A stretch of 47,402 bases of DNA from SAR202 cluster bacterium (lineage in GTDB: Bacteria; Chloroflexota; Dehalococcoidia; Lucifugimonadales; OSU-TB39): the NCBI GenBank assembly GCA_009392195.1, contig VFGY01000036.1:1-47402 (forward strand), given 5' to 3'. The translations under genes were made by a program, and so were the position numbers. The notes beneath the pieces are model-generated. The model worked only from the letters and a program-made list of their open reading frames with translations, was not told where the DNA came from and did no database searches. Positions within the stretch are counted from its first letter, which is position 1. Each line of letters starts with the position of its first letter. Below are positions 9,391-15,842 of the stretch, piece after piece.

Positions 9391-10506
9391 ATGAAATTAC
9401 ACCATGCAGATTTTCTGTTATTTGAAATCAACCCTAAAACTGAATGGATTTTCGCGGAGATTTTTGATTCGGAGGGAAATTCAACTCTTGTAGAGCTTAG
9501 TACTCCATATGAACCTAATAAATTAATAAAATCATTCAATCAAGCATTAGATCATTTAAAAAAACATGATTTAGAAGAATCTAATATTGAGAGTCTCCTT
9601 GGATACGGCATCGATGAACTTAATTCAAACCTATTGATTGCTACTGTAGTAAGTGCGTTAAAAACATCGATAACACAATTTGAATCAGCAAGAAAAAACC
9701 TAAGAATAGACCATCATTTGGGCTCAAATTCTAAAAAGAAAAAAGTTCCTCTTTACGCAAACATCAACAGGGCGACTTTTCATACCGATAGGACACCAGA
9801 GGACTTCGCCAAATATGCTGTTTTAGCCATTGAAAAAGGATTTAACACAATCAAATTGGCTCCATTTGACGAAATAAATTTTCCTGCTTCATTAGAAGAT
9901 TGTAGTTCGGGACTAGCAAGGATTGAAGCTGTAAGGAATGCAGTAGGAGATAGCCCAAATGTTTTGATTGACTGCCATAGTAAATTTGACTATGAAACAG
10001 CTCAATTAGTAGCAAATACGTTAAAACAATACGACATCGGGTGGTTTGAAGAGTCTGTCAAACCAAACCCCTATTCTTTTCGCTTTGAGGAATTATCCGA
10101 CAATATCAAACTGCCGTTAGCAGGTGGAGAGCTCATATACGGTTCTCACTTTTTCGATTTACTATGCCTACAGGGGTACGACATCCTTATGCCGGATATT
10201 AAATATTGCGGAGGAATTTCAGAGGCAGTGAATATTTCAAAAATTGTTGCTTCACATGGCAAAACTACCTCACTCCACAATCCAAGCGGACCTGTTTCTA
10301 CGTTAGCAAGTGCATACACCTCTTTGGCTTTATCAAACAGCGGAATACTTGAACATGCAGTTTTTGAATCTAAATGGAGAAAAGATATTGTGAAACCCCA
10401 AGAAGAAATCAGAAACGGATACATCTATATACCGGATAAACAAGGTATGTCTCCACAAATTGACCAAAATACATTGAATAAATATGGAATGAAATTATCT
10501 TTCTAA
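9391..10506 (+). CDS. Enolase superfamily (mandelate racemase/muconate lactonizing-like) enzyme
   Basis: 371 residues with the N-terminal capping domain and a C-terminal barrel. Barrel residues visible in order: Lys in TIKLAPF, metal ligand Asp in VLIDCHSKFD, Glu in GWFEESVKP, Glu in PLAGGELIYG, then DIKYCGG and a His in SLHNPSGP. Together they suit acid-sugar dehydratases or racemases, which abstract the proton alpha to a carboxylate. The first motif lacks the KxK pair, so the base may be the His. The start has no good ribosome binding site. It ends the same-strand run that began at 7171. Confidence 0.82.
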   Translation: MKLHHADFLLFEINPKTEWIFAEIFDSEGNSTLVELSTPYEPNKLIKSFNQALDHLKKHDLEESNIESLLGYGIDELNSNLLIATVVSALKTSITQFESARKNLRIDHHLGSNSKKKKVPLYANINRATFHTDRTPEDFAKYAVLAIEKGFNTIKLAPFDEINFPASLEDCSSGLARIEAVRNAVGDSPNVLIDCHSKFDYETAQLVANTLKQYDIGWFEESVKPNPYSFRFEELSDNIKLPLAGGELIYGSHFFDLLCLQGYDILMPDIKYCGGISEAVNISKIVASHGKTTSLHNPSGPVSTLASAYTSLALSNSGILEHAVFESKWRKDIVKPQEEIRNGYIYIPDKQGMSPQIDQNTLNKYGMKLSF

Positions 10507-10529
10507 GTTTATTGCTTAATGTTTGGCGA

Positions 10530-10558
10530 TTGACAAAGTTACTTTACCGCAGTATATT
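10530..10558 (+). promoter_or_regulatory. Sigma-70-type promoter for the first sulfur operon
   Basis: A consensus -35 TTGACA (10530-10535) and a -10 TATATT (10553-10558) are separated by exactly 17 bases. Transcription would begin near 10565, leaving about 75 bases before the leader peptide at 10641. An equivalent TTGACA-17-TATATT pair stands upstream of the second leader at 13890, and the two share further bases just before the -10 (C-C near its start and GTATATTT across it), which supports both as real. Confidence 0.75.
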
Positions 10559-10640
10559 TCAGTTGTACAAATTTTTTTGCTAGTCTATAAACTGAAGCAA
10601 AACTAAATGTAACTACGAACAAATATTATAAACATATTAC

Positions 10641-10733
10641 ATGAAAAATAGAATTCTTATTAATTCATTAGTAACAAATAACTGTTCTTGTTGTAACTAC
10701 CTAAAAGCAATTAGTGAGGTAGTAACTATCTGA
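10641..10733 (+). CDS. Cysteine-rich leader peptide 1 (upstream of the YeeE/YedE operon)
   Basis: A 30-residue ORF, ATG 10641 to TGA 10731-10733. It carries the block NNCSCCNY with Cys codons at 10683, 10689 and 10692, and ends ISEVVTI. Both blocks recur in frame in the leaders at 14016 and 18242. It begins 6 codons earlier than the other two. No Shine-Dalgarno is evident. The peptide is probably not functional itself: its translation speed over the cysteine codons would report Cys-tRNA supply, as in amino-acid operon leaders. The gene it controls starts at 10803. Confidence 0.82.
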   Translation: MKNRILINSLVTNNCSCCNYLKAISEVVTI

Positions 10734-10774
10734 TTTCAACTGATTAAGTAACACTTAAAAACATGTAACTTACG

Positions 10775-10802
10775 AAACCTCACAACTCGTGAGGTTTTTT
10801 TT
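10775..10802 (+). terminator. Attenuator terminator 1
   Basis: The stem AAACCTCAC/GTGAGGTTT (10775-10783 with 10789-10797) has a 5-base loop and is followed by a T run to 10802. The ATG of the transporter gene follows at once, and the GAGG in the 3' arm (10791-10794) is the only ribosome-binding-like sequence before it. The hairpin may therefore also hide the initiation region. Confidence 0.85.
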
Positions 10803-12056
10803 ATGGGATTTTTTATGACAACTTTAACTAAAAATACATCACAAACTTTTAAGATAAATAGAAATAATTTAATTCTAAGTGGAATTATTCTTCTTATATC
10901 TATCGTTTCAACATGGTTTTTCGCATCTGTAGACCACAAGTTCGCTGCTATTTGGCTGTTATCAAATGTTGCGGGCTTTGTATTGCAACGTAGCAGATTC
11001 TGTTTTGCTTCAGGATTTCGGGATTTATTCCTTTTCGGAAGTGGAGCAAATATGAAGGGAATAATTCTCGGCTTAGTAGTATCAAGCATAGGATTTACAG
11101 CAATACTTCATTGGATAACGCCTAATATTTTAACAGGGGACGTAGCAACAGATGCTCATGTGTTCCCAGTTGGAATATCAACCATAGTAGGTGGACTTTT
11201 ATTTGGCTTTGGAATGGTTATTGCTGGAGGATGCGTTTCCGGTACATTGTACAGACTAGGTGAAGGATATCTGACGTCTATAAGTTCTTTAATCGGGATA
11301 TTTTTGGGAATGGGTGCTTTAATTTTAACTTGGAACTGGTGGTACGAAATAGTTATCAAAAATGAACCACAAATATGGCTTCCAAAATTGGGTAAAATCG
11401 GTTATTTCGGTGCCCTTTCAATCACTCTTTTGGTTTTAGGCCTGATTTTCTTGTTGATAAATTGGTGGGAAGCGAAAAACTCAATTCCAAACATGCCGGC
11501 TGTACAAAACAACCAAATAGCAATGACGTTAAAAGAAAAATTGACCTCCTACTATAAATCGATATTTATTGATGGGTGGTCAGTGGCTTTAGGTGGATCA
11601 ATCTTAGGTGGATTAGCTGTAATCATGTTTATCGTCAAAAAACCATTTGGAGTCACAGGTGGGATTTTCGAACTAACGAATACTGCTTTAGTTGAAAGTG
11701 GAATCGGACCTCAAGTTTTAAAAGGTTTAGATGACTTAGGTGGATGTATAGGAAGCGGAGGAGAAACATTATTCACAGCTGGTATTGCAATGACATTTGG
11801 AACCATTGTTGGTTCAGTCATTGGTTCTACAGCTTCAGGCGAATTTAAATTGAGGATTCCTCCTACACCTGTCAGATATATACAAGGTTTAGGCGGCGGT
11901 ATATTTATGGGCTACGGTTCAGGTTTAGCAATAGGGTGTACAATAGGAGCTCTTTTTTCATCTATCCCCTCTCTTAGTTTGAGCGGATGGGTATTTGGAT
12001 TAGCTTTGACCATAGGGGCATTCATCGGAACAAAAATTATCAAGAAAATGATATGA
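10803..12056 (+). CDS. YeeE/YedE family transporter, TsuA-like thiosulfate importer
   Basis: 417 residues, strongly hydrophobic with many membrane segments, in two related halves. The family cysteines are all visible: C67 (SRFCFASGFRD), C144 (AGGCVSG), C315 (GGCIGSGGE) and C379 (AIGCTIGALFS). In the characterised family member TsuA, conserved cysteines line the path of thiosulfate, and a TusA-like partner (TsuB) works with it. Here tusA lies two genes downstream, which supports a sulfur-compound substrate. The start is ATG 10803 or 10815; 10803 has GAGG 8 bases upstream in the terminator arm. It overlaps the next gene by 4 bases (ATGA). A cysteine attenuator precedes it. Confidence 0.9.
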   Translation: MGFFMTTLTKNTSQTFKINRNNLILSGIILLISIVSTWFFASVDHKFAAIWLLSNVAGFVLQRSRFCFASGFRDLFLFGSGANMKGIILGLVVSSIGFTAILHWITPNILTGDVATDAHVFPVGISTIVGGLLFGFGMVIAGGCVSGTLYRLGEGYLTSISSLIGIFLGMGALILTWNWWYEIVIKNEPQIWLPKLGKIGYFGALSITLLVLGLIFLLINWWEAKNSIPNMPAVQNNQIAMTLKEKLTSYYKSIFIDGWSVALGGSILGGLAVIMFIVKKPFGVTGGIFELTNTALVESGIGPQVLKGLDDLGGCIGSGGETLFTAGIAMTFGTIVGSVIGSTASGEFKLRIPPTPVRYIQGLGGGIFMGYGSGLAIGCTIGALFSSIPSLSLSGWVFGLALTIGAFIGTKIIKKMI

Positions 12057-12316
12057 ACACCTCCGACTCTAATGAAAAATCCAAAGTTGATAGCGAATTC
12101 CAAAAGTACTCCTTAGTTGGAAGTCCTTTTAAGGATCAATTAAAAGAACTAGATAGATTAATAGAGAAAACTAAATCTGGAACAAACATACAAATAGAAA
12201 CAGATCAAGAAAATTTGATCGCAATCGCTCCAATGAAAGCGATGCAAGGCAAGTTGAAATGTTCAATTTCAAAATCTGAAACTAATAACTGGTTATTGAA
12301 ACTAAAAATTAATTGA
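12053..12316 (+). CDS. Small protein of unknown function between YeeE and TusA
   Basis: 87 residues starting at the ATG of an ATGA overlap with the transporter stop, so it is translationally coupled to it. The N-terminal third is polar and charged; a short amphipathic helix follows (KDQLKELDRLIEK), then a strand-rich part with a single Cys in KLKCSIS and an end of NNWLLKLKIN. I recognise no family. The size, a lone Cys and a position between a thiosulfate-type transporter and TusA suggest a sulfur-relay or transporter accessory role, but this rests on context only. Confidence 0.75.
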   Translation: MNTSDSNEKSKVDSEFQKYSLVGSPFKDQLKELDRLIEKTKSGTNIQIETDQENLIAIAPMKAMQGKLKCSISKSETNNWLLKLKIN

Positions 12317-12331
12317 GAGGAGAATTATTAA

Positions 12332-12562
12332 ATGGCTAATCAAGAAACTTTAGACGTTCGAGGAGAAATATGTCCTTATCCTATGTTAAAAACGAACAAA
12401 CAGCTAGACGAAATCACTCCAGAAGTCGAAATACTCGATGTTATAACTGACCATGCACCTGCTTTAATGACTATTCCTCCACAAGCTGTTAAAAGAGGAT
12501 ACTCATGTGAAATTGAAGAAACCTCACAGGGAGAATGGAAACTACATTTAGTAAAAGAATAA
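12332..12562 (+). CDS. tusA: TusA-family sulfur carrier
   Basis: 76 residues, the standard length. The sulfur-carrying motif C14-P-Y-P17 follows LDVRGE, matching the family's CPxP box, and the fold ends with GEWKLHLVKE. TusA-type proteins accept a persulfide on the Cys and pass it on; with YeeE/YedE transporters they take sulfur from imported thiosulfate. A strong ribosome binding site (GAGGAGAA) precedes the ATG, 16 bp after the previous stop. It is the third gene of the attenuator-controlled operon. The gene symbol refers to the family; the TsuB-like role is inferred from the neighbour. Confidence 0.9.
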   Translation: MANQETLDVRGEICPYPMLKTNKQLDEITPEVEILDVITDHAPALMTIPPQAVKRGYSCEIEETSQGEWKLHLVKE

Positions 12563-12596
12563 ATAATTAATTTATTCCCAAAAGAATTCTACAACC

Positions 12597-12683
12597 ATGA
12601 ATATTGAAACACACAACTACTGTACCTGTATTAAGCGTTTGTGGCATGTGCAACAAACGCGGAACTGTCAATCAATCATTTAA
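12597..12683 (+). CDS. Possible cysteine-containing leader ORF before the rhodanese gene
   Basis: A 28-residue ORF, ATG 12597 to TAA 12681-12683, with codons NYCTC early and a third Cys near its end. It lies between tusA and the rhodanese lipoprotein, ending 6 bases before the latter's AAGGAG. It is not homologous to the three attenuator leaders, but its Cys codons precede a hairpin (12635-12660) much as theirs do. No clear ribosome binding site. It may be chance. Confidence 0.3.
   Translation: MNIETHNYCTCIKRLWHVQQTRNCQSII
12635..12660 (+). promoter_or_regulatory. Intergenic hairpin between tusA and the rhodanese gene
   Basis: GCGTTTGT (12635-12642) pairs perfectly with ACAAACGC (12653-12660) around a 10-base loop that can add two more pairs after a G-A mismatch. 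No T run follows, so it is not a terminator. It could set mRNA stability or processing within the operon, or act with the small ORF around it. Confidence 0.5.
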
Positions 12684-12702
12684 CAATCAAGGAGAAAATA
12701 AA

Positions 12703-13674
12703 TTGAATAAATTGAAAGGAATCACAAAAATACTAATAGCAGCAGGAATATCGGTAGCTGTTTTTGCTTTATTAGCATGTTCAACTTCTGATTCAGGACC
12801 TAGCACTTCAGATGACTCTGCAGTTGCAGCAAAAGGGTATAAAAACCCTGACAGAATTGTAAGCGTAGCATGGCTTAACAAACATATTAACGATGAAAAT
12901 TTAGTTATTGTTGACGTCAGAAGTCTTACAGAAGGAGAACCAGTTAAATATAACGAAGGACATATACCTGGAGCAATTAACATCCCAGCAAACACTACTT
13001 TCCAGCAAACAGTTGATGGGGTAAAAGGAATGTTGCCTTCAGCGGCTCATATAGAAGGGGTATTGTCAGATCATGGCGTTAAGGCAACAGATACTATCAT
13101 TTTCTATGATGATATCAAAAGTCTCTGGGCTTCTAGAGCTTTATGGGGTATGGATGTTTATGGGCACAAAGATTCAAAACTTTTAGACGGAGACATCAAT
13201 CTATGGATTGCAAAAGGTTATGCAACTTCGCAAGAGACAGCTACATTAGCTAAATCCAACTACAAATTCAGCGGAAGTCCCAATACTGAATTGATTGTCG
13301 ATTTAGATACCGTTGCTAAATCTATTGAAGGTAAAGCAGAAGTCTTAGATACCAGAAGTTCAGATGAATATGTAGGAAAGAATTTGAGAGGAAACGCAAG
13401 AGGTGGACATATTCCTGGCTCAGTTCTAGTTGAATGGAAACAAAATGCAGCGGAAGATGGTTCATTTTTACCAGCAAAAGATCTAAAAGACCTTTATGCT
13501 AGCGTTAATATAGTTTCTGGTGACGAAATATACACACTTTGTCAAACAGCAGTTAGAGCTACTCATTCATGGTTTGTATTAAGCGAATTGTTAGGCTACC
13601 CTAATATTTCGGTATATGATGGGTCTGCTATAGAATACGCAAACAGAGAAGATACGGCTTTAGAAATACGTTAA
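12703..13674 (+). CDS. Tandem-rhodanese lipoprotein (thiosulfate sulfurtransferase type)
   Basis: TTG 12703 is chosen because AAGGAG (12689-12694) precedes it and it starts directly at a lipoprotein signal; the frame is open further upstream without such support. 323 residues: basic start, hydrophobic core, lipobox LLAC with Cys26. The first rhodanese domain (VIVDVRS, EGHIPGAINIP) has no active Cys (YDDIKS at the loop). The second (VLDTRSSDEY, GGHIPGS) has the loop C280-QTAVR, the persulfide Cys. Family knowledge: it moves sulfane sulfur from thiosulfate to a thiol acceptor, here outside the membrane. It is the last gene of the attenuator-controlled operon with YeeE and TusA. Confidence 0.9.
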   Translation: MNKLKGITKILIAAGISVAVFALLACSTSDSGPSTSDDSAVAAKGYKNPDRIVSVAWLNKHINDENLVIVDVRSLTEGEPVKYNEGHIPGAINIPANTTFQQTVDGVKGMLPSAAHIEGVLSDHGVKATDTIIFYDDIKSLWASRALWGMDVYGHKDSKLLDGDINLWIAKGYATSQETATLAKSNYKFSGSPNTELIVDLDTVAKSIEGKAEVLDTRSSDEYVGKNLRGNARGGHIPGSVLVEWKQNAAEDGSFLPAKDLKDLYASVNIVSGDEIYTLCQTAVRATHSWFVLSELLGYPNISVYDGSAIEYANREDTALEIR

Positions 13675-13707
13675 AATCGTAAATCTTAGTTAACAGAATT
13701 CATATTG

Positions 13708-13757
13708 ATAATACCTGCTTTCACAATAAACACTCTTTATTTGTCAGCAGGTATTAT
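13708..13757. repeat. Long inverted repeat after the sulfur operon
   Basis: ATAATACCTGCT (13708-13719) and AGCAGGTATTAT (13746-13757) are exact inverse complements around a 26-base loop. It follows the rhodanese stop by 34 bases. There is only a short T-containing tail (TACTTGTT), so it may be a weak terminator or an mRNA 3' end structure. The rest of 13758-13889 shows nothing I can identify. Confidence 0.55.
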
Positions 13758-13889
13758 TACTTGTTAAGGCTCTTGAAATTCACTCACATCTAATGCATGG
13801 AATAGATTAAATAGTTCTAATTTTCCGATAAAGCATATCCAAATCAGGTATAAATTTGTAACAGTGGAATTTACTTTGATTTTTAAATA

Positions 13890-13918
13890 TTGACAAATAA
13901 AGATATCCACCGTATATT
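13890..13918 (+). promoter_or_regulatory. Sigma-70-type promoter for the second leader
   Basis: TTGACA (13890-13895), 17 bases, TATATT (13913-13918), the same arrangement and hexamers as at 10530. Transcription would start near 13925, about 90 bases before the leader ATG at 14016. An alternative extended -10 (TG then TAATAC at 13997-14002) lies much closer to the leader and cannot be excluded. Confidence 0.72.
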
Positions 13919-14015
13919 TTTTTATACTGAATAATTTGTAACAATAGGTACATACATAATATATAAAACAATTACATGTTAGAAAATTTAACTTTGTAAT
14001 ACTAATTTTTGAAAA

Positions 14016-14090
14016 ATGAAACCATTCGTAATAAATAACTGTTCTTGTTGTAACTACATCCAAAATATTAGCGAGGTAGTAATTATCTGA
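14016..14090 (+). CDS. Cysteine-rich leader peptide 2 (upstream of the beta-propeller lipoprotein)
   Basis: A 24-residue ORF, ATG 14016 to TGA 14088-14090. It reads MKPFVINNCSCCNY, then IQNISEVVII. Cys codons are at 14040, 14046 and 14049. It is nearly identical to leader 3 at 18242 and shares the Cys block and the ISEVV end with leader 1. Such protein-level agreement in a short ORF just before a terminator argues for selected translation. No Shine-Dalgarno is obvious. Confidence 0.85.
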   Translation: MKPFVINNCSCCNYIQNISEVVII

Positions 14091-14130
14091 TTGACCTAGA
14101 TTAAAATAGTACTAAATAACTGGACTTATG

Positions 14131-14160
14131 AAACCTCGCAAAATAGCGAGGTTTTTTTTT
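14131..14160 (+). terminator. Attenuator terminator 2
   Basis: AAACCTCGC (14131-14139) pairs with GCGAGGTTT (14146-14154) around a 6-base AT-rich loop, followed by nine T's to 14160. It lies 36 bases before the lipoprotein start, after which a separate ribosome binding site is used. Confidence 0.88.
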
Positions 14161-14196
14161 GCTCATGAAAATCAAAATACGTTAAGGAGTATAGAA

Positions 14197-15534
14197 ATGA
14201 ATTTTAAATCGTTATATAGATTTGTATTGGTGCTGATGATGGTACTTGTTACAGCAGTTGCATGTAGCTTTGCAGAAAGTTTTCTACCAGAAATGGAACC
14301 TTCCTACGAAGTATGGGCTGTTGACCAATCTCCCACTGTTAGTGACGGGACTGGAGGACTACTATACATATGGGACGGGGAAGATATTTTTCTAAAGGAT
14401 GCTAAGAATGCACCTCATGAGATTATAGATTTGGCAAAGGCAGCTAAAGACGCTGGTTGCGAAGCCCCGAAAAAGCCTCATATGATACTTTCCAACTTTA
14501 CCACCCCAAAGGCCAGCCACGCCATTCTAGCCAATGTAGGTTCTGGTAACACTTTCTTCATAAATATTGCCAGCCGTGAGATCGTCGGCTGTGTCAATAC
14601 AGTAGGGGGTTTCAATGGAGCAGGTGGAACAACAAATTCCCACGCCTCAGTTGCATCTCCTGATAATAGCATGGCCATAGTTGCAAATATTGGAGCAAAA
14701 GATGAGTCAGGATTCTTACATAAGATTCATACTGACTACACTAGTGATAATTACAAGTTAGTTGATACATTGGCATTAGACCAATTCTCAACTGACTTAG
14801 GTACTTCGGTGGCGCGACCCATCTGTCACGAGTTCACTAGTGACAGTAAATTCGCCTACATAACTTTAGCTGGTGGAGGTTTACTGGTAGTAGACGTGGG
14901 CTCTGCAGACGGAACCATACCTATGACCGTTGTGAAAGTTTATGACAAGGCCACCGTTCCAGGCATCGGTTGTGGTGTATCTCGTTTACCTTTTAATAAG
15001 ATAATGACTAATGGTGAAAGTGGGGCTAAAGGAGGAGATGATTTCCTTTATACATTTGATGCTAGTAGAGCTATAGATGGAATATTCCCTGATCCAGTAC
15101 AAATTGAACTCCCAGGTGAAGACACACATGGTGCGGTAACCTGTACTGACCAAAAGGGCGATTTATTTGCAATAACCAGCATGCGGGTAAGTAATGACGT
15201 CAACTTTGTCGACCTCCAAACCAATAAGGTCGTAGCGACTCAGTCGATGGCAACGTCCTTCAGCCCCGATCCAAAGCCCGACGTAGCAGACATCGTCGGT
15301 AATAAAATGTTCATTGCGCTACGTGGTTCTAAACCGCTGTCTGCTATCGGCTCCCTTGAGAACTCACGGACACCAGGGGTGGCTGTTCTGACAATAAGCG
15401 ATGATTGCAAAAGCTCCAGTTGGGAAGAGAAGGATCTCGCATCAATGGACGACCCAGACAGGGTGATTGCTCTTAAAGATGGAACAGAAGTATCAGCTTC
15501 CGACCCACACGGTCTGGTAGTGATACTAAGATAA
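14197..15534 (+). CDS. Beta-propeller lipoprotein (YVTN/YncE-like) under the cysteine attenuator
   Basis: The start is ATG 14197 with AAGGAG at 14184-14189; the in-frame ATG at 14128 lies inside the terminator and is not used. 445 residues: hydrophobic signal and lipobox AVAC with Cys23, then repeated blade motifs such as SHAILANVGSGNTFFINI, NSMAIVANIG, KFAYITLAGGGLLVVDV and DLFAITSMRVSNDVNFVDL. Several blades carry His, and there are six further Cys, including PICHE and GIGCG. It is probably a surface protein that binds a ligand or metal; no enzyme activity can be assigned. The G+C content is plainly higher than in its neighbours, hinting at acquisition. Its control implies a link to sulfur or cysteine supply. 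Confidence 0.8.
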   Translation: MNFKSLYRFVLVLMMVLVTAVACSFAESFLPEMEPSYEVWAVDQSPTVSDGTGGLLYIWDGEDIFLKDAKNAPHEIIDLAKAAKDAGCEAPKKPHMILSNFTTPKASHAILANVGSGNTFFINIASREIVGCVNTVGGFNGAGGTTNSHASVASPDNSMAIVANIGAKDESGFLHKIHTDYTSDNYKLVDTLALDQFSTDLGTSVARPICHEFTSDSKFAYITLAGGGLLVVDVGSADGTIPMTVVKVYDKATVPGIGCGVSRLPFNKIMTNGESGAKGGDDFLYTFDASRAIDGIFPDPVQIELPGEDTHGAVTCTDQKGDLFAITSMRVSNDVNFVDLQTNKVVATQSMATSFSPDPKPDVADIVGNKMFIALRGSKPLSAIGSLENSRTPGVAVLTISDDCKSSSWEEKDLASMDDPDRVIALKDGTEVSASDPHGLVVILR

Positions 15535-15554
15535 GAATTTATAACGGTTAAATT

Positions 15555-15591
15555 GAAATAACATGGGTTGGAATTCGACCCATGTTATTTC
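15555..15591. terminator. Terminator after the beta-propeller gene
   Basis: GAAATAACATGGGT (15555-15568) and ACCCATGTTATTTC (15578-15591) form a 14-bp stem with a 9-base loop 20 bases after the stop codon. The flanks are A/T-rich, so it may work in both directions. The remaining 15592-15842 has no gene; an AT-rich near-palindrome around 15801-15822 could end the convergent dehydrogenase transcript. Confidence 0.65.
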
Positions 15592-15842
15592 ATTAAATAG
15601 CGTTGATATAGTTTATAGAAAATCAGTATCAACTTTTTTACAAACCTTTGTTAACAATATGGAATCACGGTTGTTTTCAAGCTATATTTATTAGTCCAAC
15701 TAAATAAATCAGCATGTAGCGAATCAGCAACATGATATTCAAGCAGACAAGTTAGATATCTTGAATAATTTAATATTATCGATATTTATCTACAATTTTC
15801 ACTTAAGTAAAAATTGATTTAAAAATAAACCATCATTATTTG

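Larger units (their letters stand above)
10641..10802 (+). promoter_or_regulatory. Cysteine-responsive transcription attenuator, copy 1
   Basis: Four pairing strands can be read directly. Strand 1, ACTACCT (10696-10702), begins two bases after the last Cys codon. Strand 2, GTGAGGTAGT (10714-10723), lies inside the leader ORF. Strand 3, ACCTCAC (10777-10783), and strand 4, GTGAGGT (10789-10795), form the terminator. Strand 1 pairs with the AGGTAGT part of strand 2 over 7 bp, and strand 2 pairs with strand 3 over 7 bp. A ribosome stalled on the Cys codons would cover strand 1 and let 2:3 form, so transcription continues. A ribosome at the TGA would cover strand 2, so 3:4 terminates. This model is inference; the pairings are seen. 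Confidence 0.78.
14016..14160 (+). promoter_or_regulatory. Cysteine-responsive transcription attenuator, copy 2
   Basis: Strand 1 ACTAC (14053-14057) can pair with GTAGT (14076-14080). Strand 2 GCGAGGT (14071-14077) can pair with strand 3 ACCTCGC (14133-14139), which also forms the terminator with strand 4. Relative to copies 1 and 3, the second base of strand 2 is C instead of T. The facing base in strand 3 is G instead of A, and strand 4 changed too, so both the antiterminator and the terminator pair are kept. This covariation is direct evidence for the alternative fold. The spacing from strand 2 to strand 3 (55 bases) matches the other copies to within one base. Confidence 0.82.

Noticed and set aside
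10641-10802. Metabolite-binding riboswitch (for example SAM type) as the explanation of the leaders
   Set aside because: The conserved block is a reading frame with Cys codons and silent codon differences, and I see no known aptamer core. A riboswitch remains possible only if the ORF proves untranslated.
12604-12702. Longer N-terminus for the rhodanese lipoprotein
   Set aside because: The extension has no ribosome binding site, would place the lipobox too far inside, and the TTG at 12703 follows AAGGAG.
13708-13757. Strong intrinsic terminator
   Set aside because: The loop is 26 bases and no T run follows, so it is recorded only as an inverted repeat.
13764-14063. Minus-strand 99-residue ORF
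   Set aside because: It lies over the promoter and leader 2 and shows no recognisable protein features; it is a shadow of the leader region.
14128-14196. ATG at 14128 as an extended start of the beta-propeller lipoprotein
   Set aside because: The added segment would encode the attenuator terminator, and the ATG at 14197 has AAGGAG and opens directly on a lipoprotein signal.
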